A stretch of 64,000 bases of DNA from Escherichia whittamii (GCF_014836715.1 NZ_JACSQI010000013.1:1-64000); one strand, 5' to 3'; numbered from the stretch's first letter, positions 10,324-23,531 are shown. A program made the numbers and translations. The notes: generated from the letters alone by a model not told the origin.

Positions 10324-11253
10324 ATGTCCAAAAAGATTGCCGTGATTGGCGAATGCATGATTGAGCTTTCCGAGAAAGGCGCAGACGTTAAGCGCGGTTT
10401 CGGCGGCGATACCCTGAACACCTCCGTTTACATCGCCCGTCAGGTCGACTCTACGGCATTAACAGTTCATTACGTGACTGCGCTGGGAACGGACAGTTTT
10501 AGTCAGCAGATGTTGGACGCCTGGCACGGCGAGAACGTCGATACGTCCCTGACCCAACGGATGGAAAACCGCCTGCCGGGTCTTTACTACATTGAAACCG
10601 ATGACACTGGCGAACGTACATTTTACTACTGGCGTAACGAAGCAGCGGCCAAATTCTGGCTGGAGAGCGAGCAGTCAGCGGCGATTTGTGCAGAGCTGGC
10701 GAAATTCGATTATCTCTACCTTAGCGGGATTAGCCTGGCGATTTTAAGCCCAACCAGCCGCGAGAAGCTGCTTGCTCTGCTGCGCGAATGCCGCGCCAAT
10801 GGCGGAAAAGTGATTTTCGACAATAACTACCGTCCGCGCCTGTGGGCCAGCAAAGAAGAGACGCAGCAGGTGTATCAGCGAATGCTGGAATGCACAGATA
10901 TCGCCTTCCTGACGCTGGACGATGAAGACGCACTGTGGGGTCAACAGCCGGTGGAAGACGTTATTGCGCGTACCCATAAAGCGGGCGTGAAAGAAGTGGT
11001 GGTAAAACGCGGGGCGGATTCTTGCCTGGTTTCTATTGAAGGCGAAGGGTTAGTGGATGTCCCAGCGGTGAAACTGCCGAAAGAAAAAGTGATCGACACC
11101 ACCGCTGCGGGTGACTCTTTCAGCGCCGGTTATCTGGCGGTACGCCTGACCGGGGGAAGTGCAGAAGAAGCGGCAAAACGCGGACATTTGACTGCAAGTA
11201 CCGTTATTCAGTATCGCGGCGCGATTATCCCGCGTGAGGCGATGCCAGCGTAA
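10324..11253 (+). CDS. kdgK: 2-keto-3-deoxygluconate kinase
   Basis: A 309-residue PfkB/ribokinase-family kinase that phosphorylates 2-keto-3-deoxy-D-gluconate to KDPG, feeding hexuronate and pectin breakdown products into the Entner-Doudoroff pathway. The family signature with the catalytic aspartate (DTTAAGDSFSAGY) is near residue 258, and the N-terminal glycine motif (GFGGDTLN) near residue 25. The frame is open back to 9988, but ATG 10324 begins the conserved MSKKIAVIGE and is far better. The upstream KdgR-like box fits known regulation. The gene is divergent from pdeH. Confidence 0.97.
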   Translation: MSKKIAVIGECMIELSEKGADVKRGFGGDTLNTSVYIARQVDSTALTVHYVTALGTDSFSQQMLDAWHGENVDTSLTQRMENRLPGLYYIETDDTGERTFYYWRNEAAAKFWLESEQSAAICAELAKFDYLYLSGISLAILSPTSREKLLALLRECRANGGKVIFDNNYRPRLWASKEETQQVYQRMLECTDIAFLTLDDEDALWGQQPVEDVIARTHKAGVKEVVVKRGADSCLVSIEGEGLVDVPAVKLPKEKVIDTTAAGDSFSAGYLAVRLTGGSAEEAAKRGHLTASTVIQYRGAIIPREAMPA

Positions 11254-11264
11254 AAACGGCCTAT

Positions 11265-11302
11265 GAAAAAAGCTGGATAGCGTGTTCGTCCTCTATCCAG
11301 CT
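11265..11302 (-). terminator. Rho-independent terminator of yhjJ
   Basis: Stem AGCTGGATAG (11271-11280) pairs with CTATCCAGCT (11293-11302). On the minus strand it is followed by TTTTTT (11270-11265), so it terminates transcription from yhjJ. On the plus strand no U-tract follows, so kdgK may use it less well. Confidence 0.8.
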
Positions 11303-11357
11303 CTTCCATAACGCCTGATGATTGTGCTAACTCATCACCATCAGGCAGATCACGTTA

Positions 11358-12854
11358 TTACTGCGCGGGTGGAATATCCGAAACTTCAGGATGCACGTCA
11401 TCCGTGGCGACAGACGTCGCTGCAGCTGCAGTCGATGGGGCCATGATTTGATCCCATGCGGCCTGCAACTCTTTCATGTTAAATTCCGGCTCGCCTTTCG
11501 GCTGTAGCAGAATTAACGCCATGTCGTTCGACAACTGCTGACGCAGATCCTGATTTAACATCTCCACCGTCAGGCTGTTGAGGAAATCCTGACGCAGTTT
11601 CTGATATTGTTCCGGCGCGATATCGACAACCTGATTTTGCAACGAACGCATCCGCTGGCCCATCAGAATATCGGTATCAGCTCGCGCATAAGCAGCAAAC
11701 AATTTCTGCAATTCCAGTTTCTTTTGCGCCACTAATGCATTGAACTCTTCTTCCGGCAGACCTTTATCACGAACTTTCGCCAGTTCACGCGCCACCAGAT
11801 TTAGATTGCTGTTCAGTTTGTCGTTTGGCGACTCGATGTTGATGGCACATTGCGCACGCTGATACAGCACGCGGCAGTCAAAACCAAGACCGATATCTTT
11901 GCTGTTATTGGCGCTTAATGCTTGCTGAACATGCCAGAACAGCGCCTCACGGGCCAGGTCCGCACGCCAGTAGCGCAGGAGTGCCGCTGACTCACGAATC
12001 GGCTGCCACGGCGTATCCCACATGATGGATAACCGGTCCTGGCGCACCGCGTCGGTCATAATGCTCACCGCTTCCGCGCGCAGCGGAGAAAGCGTCGGCA
12101 CCGGAGCTGGCGTTTCACGTTTGCCTTTCAGTTCGCCAAACGTTTTGTTGATTTGGTCGACGACTGAACGCGCATCCACGTTCCCCACCACCAGCAGCGT
12201 CATTGCATCCGGGGTGTACCATTTCTGGTAGAAGTCTTTAATCTTTTCTGCTTCAACGGGTTGTTTCAGCGGATCGGCAGGATCATGACCTAACAAGGTT
12301 GATCCTTTCAGACGATAACGCCACCAGCCTTCTTTGGTATCGGCAGGCCAGGTTGCCACCATGTCCTGACTTTGCAACGCATGGTTAACCGTTTCTGGTG
12401 TGATGGTCAGCTTGCCGGTTGTATTCGCCAGATAAGAGAGCGCTTCTTTCAGCAGATCGTTACGGTTATTTGGCAAACTAAGATTAAATAGCGTGGTGTC
12501 GTAAGAGACGATCACCGGCGGCATCGGGCGCTTAGGGTCGATCCCCTGTTGCCACAATGAACGTGCCTGTGTTGCATCCAGACCACCGCTTTGTGTCAGC
12601 GCGATGCGGGGAATAGCATGACTGTAACCGCTCTGTTGGGTACTTTCGGCGAGCGAACCGGTATTAACCAGCAGGCGAATTTCAACACGATCGCTGGGAC
12701 GCTGGGGCGTGGTCAGCACTTGCCACTGTAAACCGTTGGAGAGCGTCCCCTGTTGCCATGCTGGATCAGGCTGGAGCGCATCTGCCTGCACATAGCCAGC
12801 AGTGGCCATCACCAGCAAACCGCCCGCTAAAAGTCGAATTTTTGTGCCCTGCAT
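11358..12854 (-). CDS. yhjJ: Periplasmic M16-peptidase-like protein YhjJ (probably inactive)
   Basis: A 498-residue exported protein with a signal peptide (about residues 1-24, ending near QADA) followed by two M16 (pitrilysin/insulinase-like) domains. Active M16 enzymes need an HXXEH zinc motif near the N-terminus; the matching place here reads GYSHAIPRIA, with neither the glutamate nor the second histidine. It is therefore unlikely to be a metalloprotease, as also believed for the K-12 protein. It may act as a chaperone or scaffold, but I have no evidence. Length equals K-12. It has its own promoter region and terminator. Confidence 0.93.
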   Translation of the reverse strand: MQGTKIRLLAGGLLVMATAGYVQADALQPDPAWQQGTLSNGLQWQVLTTPQRPSDRVEIRLLVNTGSLAESTQQSGYSHAIPRIALTQSGGLDATQARSLWQQGIDPKRPMPPVIVSYDTTLFNLSLPNNRNDLLKEALSYLANTTGKLTITPETVNHALQSQDMVATWPADTKEGWWRYRLKGSTLLGHDPADPLKQPVEAEKIKDFYQKWYTPDAMTLLVVGNVDARSVVDQINKTFGELKGKRETPAPVPTLSPLRAEAVSIMTDAVRQDRLSIMWDTPWQPIRESAALLRYWRADLAREALFWHVQQALSANNSKDIGLGFDCRVLYQRAQCAINIESPNDKLNSNLNLVARELAKVRDKGLPEEEFNALVAQKKLELQKLFAAYARADTDILMGQRMRSLQNQVVDIAPEQYQKLRQDFLNSLTVEMLNQDLRQQLSNDMALILLQPKGEPEFNMKELQAAWDQIMAPSTAAAATSVATDDVHPEVSDIPPAQ

Positions 12855-13032
12855 GTGAACCCCTGATCAACTATCCTGGTAATAAAAAACTGCCCGTTGT
12901 CGGTCAGTCTAAATGACATTAAAAACACTTCGTGTTAGACCGCAAGAATATGAAAATGTCACGGAAGAAGTGAAATAAACCTGAACTCACCCAGGTGGTA
13001 AGTTCAGGCACAGGGGTCAATTATGCGCAAAC

Positions 13033-13060
13033 ACCCGCACTCGGGGAAGGGAGTGCGGGT
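13033..13060 (-). terminator. Terminator downstream of dctA
   Basis: A perfect 10-bp stem ACCCGCACTC / GAGTGCGGGT with an 8-nt loop lies 14 nt beyond the dctA stop on the minus strand. It is followed by GTTTG, a short U-tract. Confidence 0.65.
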
Positions 13061-13073
13061 ATAAGTGGTGAGA

Positions 13074-14396
<1,323 letters not shown>

Positions 14397-14542
14397 TTAT
14401 GGGGTACCTGCGGCCTTAAAATAACACCCAGACAACATCACAGAAATGTACCTGGATCATAATTGAAACAAAAAGGTTAAAAAATTTGAGCTGGCTCGCA
14501 CAAACCAGCACTTTTTAAAGTTTTGTAATCAGTTTGGGGTAG

Positions 14543-16531
14543 CTACTTTTCTTCCAGGTAATTCTCTTCGAAGATTTCGATGGGGAGTGGACGGGCAAAA
14601 AGGAAGCCCTGGGCAATACCAACGCCCGCTTTTGCCAGCCAGTCGCGCTGCGCTTCTGTCTCCACGCCTTCGGCAATGATTTGCAGATTCAGGCTTTTCG
14701 CCAGCATGATAATCGCGGCAATCATGCTGCTATCTTCCGGCAAACCATCAATGAACATTTTGTCGATTTTCAATACGTCCACCGGGAGAGATTTCATGTG
14801 CTGCAACTGACGCAGCCCTGAATAGCCCATACCGAAATCATCCAGTGCCACTTGTACTCCGGCATTACGCAGCGGACGAAGGATTGCCACCGCCGCGTGA
14901 GGGTCATCAATGCGTCGGCTTTCTGTCACTTCCAGAATCAACGTTCCTGGCTGGACACGATAGCGCGTTAGCAGTTCCAGCATATCCGCCACCATATTCG
15001 GGTGCATCAACTGCAGAGCTGAGATGTTTACTGATAATGGCAGCATAATGCCGCGCTCCTGCCAGGCGGCAAGCAGTCGGCATGACTCTTCCAGCACCCA
15101 GTGACCGACGGTAACCATCAGTCCACAAGACTCAATACGATCAATTAACCCATCCGGTAGGTCCCAACTCCCATCCGGTTGCTGGATACGCAGTAACACT
15201 TCCGCGCTGACTAATTTGCCGCTGGTCATCTCAACTTGTGGTTGTAACCAAATCGCAAATTGATGATTTTCAAGCGCATTAAGGATATCGCTCTCTTCCG
15301 TCAGCCGCTGTTGAGCGGCTTCCATCTGCTGCGGATCATAGAACTGAATCTGATTCTTCCCTTTATGACGAGCAGTAAACGCTGCAGAAATAGCACGACC
15401 ATAAAGTTGTTCGGCGGTGATATCACCATAGAACATCGCCACGCCGATGTTACAGTGTGGGCGCAGTTGAATGCGATCAATCGGCAAACGCTCGCTCATG
15501 ATAGTGAGCACTTGCTGACCTAAAGTAATAGCGTGCCACGGTTCCTGCACACCGTTGGCGATAACAGCGAAGTCATAGCCACTGACCTGCGCGAGGATCA
15601 TGCGCGGCGACAGCACCGACTTGAGTTTTTCCACCAGCGTCAGTAGCAGGATTTCCCGCTGTGCCTCTTTCAGCACTCCGGCGGTGTCACGCAGGGTTTC
15701 GCAGGTGATAATCATCAGCGCAGTAGTCTGTTTACGCGTCACCACCTGTTCCAGCATCTCCATCAGCAAGGCTTTATTTGGCAAGTCCGATACCGGGAAG
15801 CGCATCGCGTTTTCGATCTGCTCTTCATAATGGCGCTGCAACAATTGCTGGTTAAGGTTATAACTACGCACCAGCATGCCTATTTCATCGTCCTGATGCA
15901 GACGCGGCAACGCCAGTTGATGGCCGACAATCTCCTGCGGCGGAATGGCGTTAAGCTCACGGGCGATATTACGTAAAGGGTGCAAAATCAGCCGATTAAT
16001 ACACCAGCTAATCGCCACTGTCAGGATGAGCGACAAAAGTAAGTAAATGGTCACTAACGTGGAGAGCGTGCTCATCACGAACTTATACATGCGGAAGGAG
16101 TCCGCCTGTAACACCAGATAAGCAATCGGTTGTGGGTTTGCCGGGCGCTCCAGCGAGTAGACGCCCAGCGAGATTTGTACCGGTAGTTCGAGCAGCCGGG
16201 TAACCATTACCGGCACCGGGCGTTCAGGAATAAAACTTTTACGCAGCGCCTGGAACTGGTTAGGCAGCACCACATCTGCGCGGCTGACCACGCCCGCAGG
16301 TTTAATGCTGGAAAGAATGGCCTCCGCCTGGGGAATATCCCCCTTGAGGATAGCTGAGGACAAAGGTTCGCGGACAGAACGAGCAATGCTTTCCAGTTGC
16401 GTAGCCGTGTTATAGCGATTCTGCTGTACCAGGTGGAACAGCAAAACGGTGCAAAAAACAAAGACAAACACCAGGACAACGGCCGCCACCATTGCCATCT
16501 GTTTGATTGTTAACGAACGACTAACGCGCAA
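14543..16531 (-). CDS. pdeK: Membrane c-di-GMP phosphodiesterase PdeK (YhjK/HmsP-like)
   Basis: A 662-residue inner-membrane protein with a transmembrane helix, a periplasmic sensor region, a second helix near residue 150, a HAMP linker, a degenerate GGDEF domain (SGYDF in place of GGDEF) and a C-terminal EAL domain. The EAL signature reads EVL (glutamate about residue 444) and the catalytic loop DDFGMGYSG is present, so phosphodiesterase activity is plausible. I placed the start at TTG 16531 because GGGGGAGAG lies 5 nt upstream; an in-frame ATG at 16555 has no ribosome site. It is next to bcsC, so it may control c-di-GMP near the cellulose synthase. Confidence 0.9.
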   Translation of the reverse strand: MRVSRSLTIKQMAMVAAVVLVFVFVFCTVLLFHLVQQNRYNTATQLESIARSVREPLSSAILKGDIPQAEAILSSIKPAGVVSRADVVLPNQFQALRKSFIPERPVPVMVTRLLELPVQISLGVYSLERPANPQPIAYLVLQADSFRMYKFVMSTLSTLVTIYLLLSLILTVAISWCINRLILHPLRNIARELNAIPPQEIVGHQLALPRLHQDDEIGMLVRSYNLNQQLLQRHYEEQIENAMRFPVSDLPNKALLMEMLEQVVTRKQTTALMIITCETLRDTAGVLKEAQREILLLTLVEKLKSVLSPRMILAQVSGYDFAVIANGVQEPWHAITLGQQVLTIMSERLPIDRIQLRPHCNIGVAMFYGDITAEQLYGRAISAAFTARHKGKNQIQFYDPQQMEAAQQRLTEESDILNALENHQFAIWLQPQVEMTSGKLVSAEVLLRIQQPDGSWDLPDGLIDRIESCGLMVTVGHWVLEESCRLLAAWQERGIMLPLSVNISALQLMHPNMVADMLELLTRYRVQPGTLILEVTESRRIDDPHAAVAILRPLRNAGVQVALDDFGMGYSGLRQLQHMKSLPVDVLKIDKMFIDGLPEDSSMIAAIIMLAKSLNLQIIAEGVETEAQRDWLAKAGVGIAQGFLFARPLPIEIFEENYLEEK

Positions 16532-16613
16532 ATTATCTCTCCCCCGGAAATCCAAGACTGCCGCCCGAGTATACCCGATCGCAGCGGCATTAAGAGAGGC
16601 GCTATCTGAAAAC

Positions 16614-19600
16614 TTACCAGTCGGCGTAAGGTATCAGCGGCTGTGGCGGTAAATCCATATCGCCCTGCCATCCGGCGGCAGAATACCGTACGTAGAGCAG
16701 GAAATGGCTTGGCGCATAATCTTTCGCCTGTTGGATATCAATCGCCGTGCCGACAAACCAGTTGGATGTGACGCGCCGTTCAAGTAACGCTCGCGCCGTA
16801 TAGCCAAAGCCCTGGCTGCTGCCGCCACCGTTGGTCTGGTCAGCGGCGTCGTCTTTCCAGTCGTTCGGGATCAGGTTCATCAGCGGATAACGCGGCATGG
16901 TTTTGGTGCGCGAATGCGACCACGAGCCAGACGCGCCCAGCTCCCATGACCAGTTTTCCGTGCGCTCACGCCACATCACCGGTACGGCAAACGACAGATA
17001 TTCCTGCGGGCTGTAGTAGCCGCCCTGCCCAAGTGAGTACCCACTCAGGTCTTTGTCGTAATGCCAGATCATGTTGTTAAGACCGATAGTGACGCGACGA
17101 TTATTCTGGTTGATGACTTTATAGTAATAGCCCGTCATCCAGCGCACACGCCAGTTATCTTCGACATTTTTGCCGGTTAACTGGTCGCCGCTAAGTGATG
17201 CCCAGACGCCGTTTGCCTCGCCTTTATCATAGCTCAGGCTTAACCCCACACCATCGGCACGCACACCGCCCCATTTTTTCCCGGTATTGCTCGGAGAGTC
17301 TTTTTGCCCGCCGAAGGCCAGTAATGAACTGGAAATAGGTCGGCGATGGGCGTTAACGGTGTAACCAAGCGGCCCGATATCGTCGCTGTAACTGATGCCA
17401 CCGACCACATCCACCACGTTGAAGCCCATCGGCGTGGTGCCGATATCCCAGCTCCAGACGTCATTTCGCCAGCCGACCGCCACGCTTGCGCCGGAATCCG
17501 ACTGGCTGCGGTTGCCGCTACAGTCCTGTAACGTACAGGTACCCCAGTTGTTATCCCATTTACCCTCAGCGTCGGCGGAAAAACTGCCGACATTCATATT
17601 GACGAAATCACTGCGAAAGAACATCCGTCCGTCAGAATACGGCGCATCCACCTGCAACATAGTGGTGTGCGCTTTCAAATCAGAGTAACCGCCAGTGCCG
17701 CTCGATCCCCAGTAATCATGCTCCAGGGTGACGTTAAGATCCTGCTGACGGTAGAGATCCGCCGCATCGCTACGTACACCACGTTTCAGCCAGTCATCTT
17801 TCTCATCATTACGCGTCAGACGGGTAAAGGTGTCGTTATCCTGCGGACGCGTCGTGGTCACACCGGATGCGACCATCGCGTCTTTGTAGGTTTCCAGCGC
17901 CTGCTGCGGATCGCCCGCCTGCGCTTCAAACTTCGCACCATCACGCAGTACCATCGCGCTTTCCATCGACGGCGGCTGAGATTTTGCCTGCGGGATCAGC
18001 TTGTTAAACGTCTGCTGCGCCGCTGCGGTATCGCCAAGCTGCGTCTGTACCAGCGCCACGCGCCGCTGGGTATTCAGCGAAGCATTGTCCGTTGCCGGGA
18101 GTTTCGCCAACTGGCTACGCGCCGCAGCTTTATCGCCTGCAGCAATGTCCACTTCCGTCAGCCCAAGAATGGCGTCGACGTTAGTTGGCTCGCGCGTCAG
18201 GACGTTCTGATACGCCGCGCGGGCGGTGGTGTAATCGCGCCGTTGCTGCGCCCAGTCGGCCAGGGTGAGGTCAATGCGCGTGGAAGGCGGTTGCTGGCGC
18301 AGCATCGCTTCCGCTTCGGCTTCTTTGCCGCTTTCACGTAGGCGATTAGCTGTTTCCAGCACCTGATCGCTTTGCAGCCGGTTTACCAGTTCATGAATAT
18401 TGCTGTTCCACTGCGCGCGCGGCAGGCTGTTGATATGCGCCAGTGCCGCCCGGTCTTGATCATGGCCGGAGAGATACAGCCCGTAGGCGTAAACCTGCTC
18501 CGGGTCGTTCGGCTTCTGATGCGCCAGATTGCGCATCAGAGTATCAGCCTGACTGCGTTGTCCAGCCAGCCAGAGATCCTGCGAAAGTCGGTAAGTAATC
18601 CACACACTGCCGGGGTCCAGCGCCAGCCGTTGCCGCTGAAGTTCTGCCGCCTGCGCCCATTTGCCCTGTTTTTCCAGCGCTTCGGCCTGCTGTGACAAAC
18701 GGTCGTTTTGCAGGCTGCGTTCGATGTCGTCAACGCTGCGCCGCTGGCTGGCAGAGAGCGAGGCAATAAATGCTTCGGCCTTTTCCGGCGATTGCTGGCG
18801 ATAGAGATTCGCCAGACCGCGCACGGCGTTGGTGTTGCCGCTATCCATCCGCAGCGTCTGTTGATAATAACGTTCGGCTGCGGGGTAATCTTTCCGCGCC
18901 ATCGCCACATCACCCAGCCCCAGCACCGCATAGCTGTCGGTGTTATCGACACTGCGCGCCTGCTGGAACAACCGTTCCGCCTGATCAGGATTGTTCGCTT
19001 TAAGCGCGGCATCGCCCTGCTGGATCGCCAGCCAGTAGCGGTTCACTTTCAGCAGGCTGTTCCACTTATCGTTGTTGCTACTGTTCGGGTCCAGCGCGAG
19101 GGCTTTCTCCAGATTAGCCACCGCATTCGCGCGATCGCCTTTCTGGGAATACGCCTGGCCCAGCGCCCCAAGGGCTTCACTGTCTTTCGGGTTAGCGCGC
19201 ACTGCCTGTTGCAGTTCAGGAATGGCTTTACCTGCCATGCCAGAGTCCACTGCCGCTAAACCTTGCGCACGAGCGCGGAAATTAGGATCGGCCAGTTGTT
19301 TTTGTTGTTCTGCCAGTTGCGATTGCGCCAGAGCCACACTATCGCCATCGCTAAAAATTGAGAGATATTTTTTCAGCGCCTGCACGCTGGCATCACTGAC
19401 AGGCATGTCTTTTATCTGTGCGTACCAGATTTTAGCGGCCCCATCACGCCCGGCGTTGGATTTCGCCATCTGCTCCAGGACGGCAAAACCTTCGTCACGG
19501 CGATCGCTGCTAAACAGCAATAACGCCAGATTGTTTTGCAAGCCCGTATTGCCCGGCGTATCCGCATTGATGCGTTTTAGCTGATTAATCGCTTCGCCAC

Positions 19601-20087
19601 GGCGCGCCGGAATTTTCGCCACTGTACTCCAGTACTCGACGGCAATATCTCCTTCCGGCGGCGCCCCGTTGAACAGTTTGTTGTAACCTGCTACGGCTTC
19701 TTCCGCATGCCCGGTGGTGGCTTGCAATCGTGCCTGTTGCAGTGCCTGACGACCATCCGGCGTGGAAAGCAACATCGTAGTCCGCGACGATTTGTAAGCG
19801 TTCGAACTCGGCGCTAATTGCGACAATCGGTCGAGTTGTTTTTGCGCCCCATCAACATCCCCCTGCCGTAACAGAGAGCGAAAGCGGGCAGCAACGACGT
19901 CCGGGTTATTCGGATCAATAAGTTCCAGACGATACAGCGACTGCTGCACCAGGTCTTCGCGATGAGTCGCTTCGCCAACTCGTACCTGCTCCAGTAATTG
20001 TTGCTGGGCGGTTGGCGCCGCCTCGACCATCGACATCACAGCCAGACCGAGAGAAAGTGTGAGGATATTTAGTGTGAATTTGCGCAT
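16614..20087 (-). CDS. bcsC: Cellulose export outer-membrane protein BcsC
   Basis: A 1157-residue protein with a signal peptide (about 1-23), a long periplasmic array of tetratricopeptide repeats (about 30-750, often ending in the NPNDPEQVY-like pattern) and a C-terminal 16-strand beta-barrel of the BCSC_C type (about 800-1157). The barrel exports cellulose while the TPRs span the periplasm and bridge to BcsB/BcsZ. Its start overlaps the end of bcsZ by 19 nt, so translation is probably coupled. The length equals K-12 and there is no interruption. Confidence 0.96.
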   Translation of the reverse strand: MRKFTLNILTLSLGLAVMSMVEAAPTAQQQLLEQVRVGEATHREDLVQQSLYRLELIDPNNPDVVAARFRSLLRQGDVDGAQKQLDRLSQLAPSSNAYKSSRTTMLLSTPDGRQALQQARLQATTGHAEEAVAGYNKLFNGAPPEGDIAVEYWSTVAKIPARRGEAINQLKRINADTPGNTGLQNNLALLLFSSDRRDEGFAVLEQMAKSNAGRDGAAKIWYAQIKDMPVSDASVQALKKYLSIFSDGDSVALAQSQLAEQQKQLADPNFRARAQGLAAVDSGMAGKAIPELQQAVRANPKDSEALGALGQAYSQKGDRANAVANLEKALALDPNSSNNDKWNSLLKVNRYWLAIQQGDAALKANNPDQAERLFQQARSVDNTDSYAVLGLGDVAMARKDYPAAERYYQQTLRMDSGNTNAVRGLANLYRQQSPEKAEAFIASLSASQRRSVDDIERSLQNDRLSQQAEALEKQGKWAQAAELQRQRLALDPGSVWITYRLSQDLWLAGQRSQADTLMRNLAHQKPNDPEQVYAYGLYLSGHDQDRAALAHINSLPRAQWNSNIHELVNRLQSDQVLETANRLRESGKEAEAEAMLRQQPPSTRIDLTLADWAQQRRDYTTARAAYQNVLTREPTNVDAILGLTEVDIAAGDKAAARSQLAKLPATDNASLNTQRRVALVQTQLGDTAAAQQTFNKLIPQAKSQPPSMESAMVLRDGAKFEAQAGDPQQALETYKDAMVASGVTTTRPQDNDTFTRLTRNDEKDDWLKRGVRSDAADLYRQQDLNVTLEHDYWGSSGTGGYSDLKAHTTMLQVDAPYSDGRMFFRSDFVNMNVGSFSADAEGKWDNNWGTCTLQDCSGNRSQSDSGASVAVGWRNDVWSWDIGTTPMGFNVVDVVGGISYSDDIGPLGYTVNAHRRPISSSLLAFGGQKDSPSNTGKKWGGVRADGVGLSLSYDKGEANGVWASLSGDQLTGKNVEDNWRVRWMTGYYYKVINQNNRRVTIGLNNMIWHYDKDLSGYSLGQGGYYSPQEYLSFAVPVMWRERTENWSWELGASGSWSHSRTKTMPRYPLMNLIPNDWKDDAADQTNGGGSSQGFGYTARALLERRVTSNWFVGTAIDIQQAKDYAPSHFLLYVRYSAAGWQGDMDLPPQPLIPYADW

Positions 20088-21175
20088 TCCTGGCCCCAGT
20101 CCGGTAATAACTCACCTTTTGTCGAGAAGCGGAAACGGTGCTGATCCCAGCCTTGTCCGAACAGGGTCAGCACATAATTGTAATAGGCATCGCTGCCAGG
20201 AAAGTTATCTGCCACACGCTGGCGCTGTACAGCCTGCGCGTCACGGTCCTGAAGAAACGGCAACATAGCCGCAGAAAAACCTACCGGCCCTTTACCCTGA
20301 GCTTTACCCGTAGCGACATCAACTTTCTCCGGCGGATAGCCGTTCTTCTCAGTAAATGTTGCCATCGGTTTAAAACGGTTGAGCATCAGCGCTTTTTGCG
20401 GATCGCTGTCGGGCATCATGCCAACCCACATATAAACGCGAATGGCGTCATAGCTGCTGATCAGCGTTTTTTCAGCTTTCAGCTGCCAGCCTTTATCTTT
20501 TTCATAACGCACCCAGTCAGGCGAAAAACCTTTCGGGGCAGTCTCCAGCAGCAAACGTTGATTCGTTTCGCGCAGCGTAGTCCAGGGCGTGCCAAAGCGG
20601 GTGAAATACTGTGCCAGCGTCGGTGGTAGATAACTCGGATTCAAACGCCAGGTATTATTTTCGGCAAAGCCGACTTTTCCCGGTAATAACATGGAGCCCA
20701 GCCCCGGCACCGTCACCACTTCCTCTTGCGCAATGCGCTTTAACAATGCGCTGCCGATGTCGGTATAACGTTGCTCTTTCCACAATCGGCCCGCCTCAAG
20801 CAACGACCAGGCCATCCAGATATCACCATCAGAGGCCGAATTGCTGTCCAGCACTTCCCACTTACTGTTCTCTTTTTTGCCCCACAGCCAGGCAGGTAAA
20901 TGTTCGTTTAAGGAACCCTGAGCAAGATTGTTCTGGGTCCAGTCAAGTAGGTTGTCAAATGTCGCACGATCATTAGCCGCCAGGGCAAAGAACATGCCGT
21001 AGCTTTGCCCTTCAGAAGTGGTAATTTTGCGTGCGTCACTGGGGTCAATGACACGCCCTTCCTGACTGATGTAATCCTTTTTGAACTGCTCCCAGGCAGG
21101 CCAGTTGCAGGCTGCCTGAACACTGAAGGCAGCCAACAGCAGCATCGTCACGATCCCACTACGCAAAACTTTCAT
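20069..21175 (-). CDS. bcsZ: Periplasmic endo-1,4-beta-glucanase BcsZ
   Basis: A 368-residue glycoside hydrolase family 8 cellulase with a signal peptide (about 1-21). It trims or releases misaligned glucan during cellulose export. The proposed general acid Glu55 is present in [10 protein letters not shown], and aromatic residues lining the cleft are kept. Two adjacent ATGs (21178 and 21175) follow the bcsB stop TAA by 1-4 nt. I used the second because it gives the K-12 length. It overlaps bcsC by 19 nt. Confidence 0.95.
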   Translation of the reverse strand: MKVLRSGIVTMLLLAAFSVQAACNWPAWEQFKKDYISQEGRVIDPSDARKITTSEGQSYGMFFALAANDRATFDNLLDWTQNNLAQGSLNEHLPAWLWGKKENSKWEVLDSNSASDGDIWMAWSLLEAGRLWKEQRYTDIGSALLKRIAQEEVVTVPGLGSMLLPGKVGFAENNTWRLNPSYLPPTLAQYFTRFGTPWTTLRETNQRLLLETAPKGFSPDWVRYEKDKGWQLKAEKTLISSYDAIRVYMWVGMMPDSDPQKALMLNRFKPMATFTEKNGYPPEKVDVATGKAQGKGPVGFSAAMLPFLQDRDAQAVQRQRVADNFPGSDAYYNYVLTLFGQGWDQHRFRFSTKGELLPDWGQECANSH

Positions 21176-21181
21176 CATCTA

Positions 21182-23521
21182 TTACTCGTTATCCGGATTA
21201 AGACGACGACGGCTGATGATGCGCAGCAGACGCCACAGTACCCAGGCCAGCAGCACCACGCTGATTGCCGCCAGTATCGCCAGCAGAATCGGATGGTTCG
21301 CCAGTGCGTACCATAAACGTTCAAACCACGGCAGATGACCGACGTAATAGACGTCACCAACGCGCAGGCTGTTAACACCGGACTCGCGAATCACCGCTAC
21401 GGAACCAAACATAGTGGCGCGTTTACCGCTGTCGTTCACCGCATCGTTGAGCATCTCGTAACCGCGTGGACTATCCGCCAGTAACGCAATTACGCTGCGC
21501 TGGTCGTTATACGGTGACTGGAAGCCAATCACCGCCGCCATCGCGCCAGAAGAGGTCAGTGTGGACTGCGTTTCTGCTGCGCGGTCGTTTTCGTCAGGCA
21601 CAATGCCGGGGAACGGAGTCTGTCGCATCGGTGTTTTCACCCAACTTTCGGTAGCCTGCACCAGTAGATCGATCTGCTTGTCATCTTTTAATTTGTCCGG
21701 GATACCGCCGATTATCATGATATCGACGTCTTTCCCCTGAATGGTGCTGCCGTCATCGGTCACCGTCAGGTTGATCGCCGGGAAGCCCGTCTGTGCGCCA
21801 ATAAAGCCCACGGTATTAAGCAGCGTTTCCATCTGTGCTTCGTTTGGCGTTTTTGGCATCACGGTGATGGTTTGCGACAAATCCGCCATCCGGCTGAACG
21901 GGAAGCCCGCATTGGCAAACGCGCGCAGGTCCGGCATCGGAATGAAGTGGTAATACTTCGAGAAGTCGATGGTGGAGTCGTCGCCAATCACCACATGGTT
22001 CTGCACCGGCTGGAAGGTAATACAGTTATCCACCGAACCGCCCGGCATTGGATTCATATACTCAAAATCGAAACGCAACTGGTTGGTCGCCCCCAGTTTC
22101 AGCGCCGGAATGGAGACATCGGTTTTACCATCCAGCAAACCTTGCAACACTGGAATCCGCAGCAGCAGGCGGTTCGCCTCCTGTTTACTGCTCAGGTTGA
22201 AAGATTGCAGGAACTGGTTGTTCAGGCTGATATCCATCCGCGAGCTGTCTTTTACCGGCGGCATGGTGTAGCGATAGTTGATATCCATATCGATACCGGT
22301 GCTGCGCATCAGGTAGAGATCTGGCGGCAAGTTCAGCGAGATATTAATCGCTGCCGGCTCCAGCCCGCTGGACTGCAACTGTTCTTCATAGGTTTTCAGC
22401 TCACCAAAGGTGACCGGACGATCGGTACGCACCCAGTTCGGCGCATCGTACGGTTTACGCGGCAGCAGCGGTTTAACATCGTTCACCACTACGCTGTCGC
22501 CACGGAACAAAATATTGCCCTGAGCAATGCCTTTCGCCGCCTGCAATAGATCTTTGTCGTCACGCCCAAAGACCACCAGCAGTTTGACGTAAGGATTTTC
22601 CGGATGGTTGATCATCTCAATCACCGGGGCTTTTACTGCCGGATGATCGCGCAGGAAGTCCGGGCGTTTGTCGTTAGTCGCAAAAACAATCGCATTGCGG
22701 TCCGGAAGCTGATTATAGAGTACCGGGAAGTTCTGCCCACGCCAGCCAGAACGGGAGCCAAACCACGACGCAACAATCGCCGAAGCCTGTTGCAGACCAA
22801 CATCCGGCGCACCCGCAAAGACCATCGGCAAGATGTTGGCACGGTTATCTCGCGGGTCAAAGAACGGGATCGGGAAGTGTGACAGGTCATTTTTCACATT
22901 CAGTGATTGATACGTCAGATCCAGTCCACTACTGCGTCCAACATCCAGCCAAAGCGTGGTGCTGGCTGGGTTTTCACACACATCCTGATAATGACCGACA
23001 AACTCCAGCCGCACACGGTTGAAGTCGGTAATAAACAGTGGGTTAATTGGCATTTGCGCCAGCGTCTTTTTACCCAACTGTTCTTTGGTCACTGGCAGCA
23101 CGCCCATCAGTTCATCATTGAGATAAACCTTTAACTGCGACTGGACAGGCAGTAACGATGGGGATGGCGTGTATTCGAGGTTGAGCATCGCCTTCGTCAC
23201 CACTTCATCGCTGCGCATACCAAACTCAATGCTGCCGTTCGGGTTGATACCACGCAGCACCATGCTGCCCGGCGGCGGCGCGATTTGCGCAAAGGTCAGC
23301 TTCACATCGCGTGAAGGACCATTCTGCGCCACAATGGGCGCGTCCGCGCCCTGCACGCCTGGCATCACCTGTCCGACCCGCGGATTTTGCTCCGCCTGGG
23401 CAGGCACAGTTGACTCAGCATTGATCAGTGGTTGCGTTGCTGGCGTCGCCTGCGTCATGAAGGAGGGGAATACGCTCATCCCCATAGCCACTGCACAAAT
23501 CCAGGATAGTTTTCTTTTCAT
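21182..23521 (-). CDS. bcsB: Cellulose synthase periplasmic subunit BcsB
   Basis: A 779-residue protein with an N-terminal signal sequence (about 1-25), two repeats of carbohydrate-binding and flavodoxin-like domains in the periplasm, and one C-terminal membrane anchor (about 745-768) followed by an arginine-rich tail. It forms the periplasmic crown that guides the glucan and supports BcsA activity. The frame is open to 23608, but the ATG at 23521 starts a proper signal peptide and gives K-12 length. It begins 10 nt after bcsA stops. Confidence 0.96.
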   Translation of the reverse strand: MKRKLSWICAVAMGMSVFPSFMTQATPATQPLINAESTVPAQAEQNPRVGQVMPGVQGADAPIVAQNGPSRDVKLTFAQIAPPPGSMVLRGINPNGSIEFGMRSDEVVTKAMLNLEYTPSPSLLPVQSQLKVYLNDELMGVLPVTKEQLGKKTLAQMPINPLFITDFNRVRLEFVGHYQDVCENPASTTLWLDVGRSSGLDLTYQSLNVKNDLSHFPIPFFDPRDNRANILPMVFAGAPDVGLQQASAIVASWFGSRSGWRGQNFPVLYNQLPDRNAIVFATNDKRPDFLRDHPAVKAPVIEMINHPENPYVKLLVVFGRDDKDLLQAAKGIAQGNILFRGDSVVVNDVKPLLPRKPYDAPNWVRTDRPVTFGELKTYEEQLQSSGLEPAAINISLNLPPDLYLMRSTGIDMDINYRYTMPPVKDSSRMDISLNNQFLQSFNLSSKQEANRLLLRIPVLQGLLDGKTDVSIPALKLGATNQLRFDFEYMNPMPGGSVDNCITFQPVQNHVVIGDDSTIDFSKYYHFIPMPDLRAFANAGFPFSRMADLSQTITVMPKTPNEAQMETLLNTVGFIGAQTGFPAINLTVTDDGSTIQGKDVDIMIIGGIPDKLKDDKQIDLLVQATESWVKTPMRQTPFPGIVPDENDRAAETQSTLTSSGAMAAVIGFQSPYNDQRSVIALLADSPRGYEMLNDAVNDSGKRATMFGSVAVIRESGVNSLRVGDVYYVGHLPWFERLWYALANHPILLAILAAISVVLLAWVLWRLLRIISRRRLNPDNE

Positions 23522-23531
23522 CGCGTTATCA

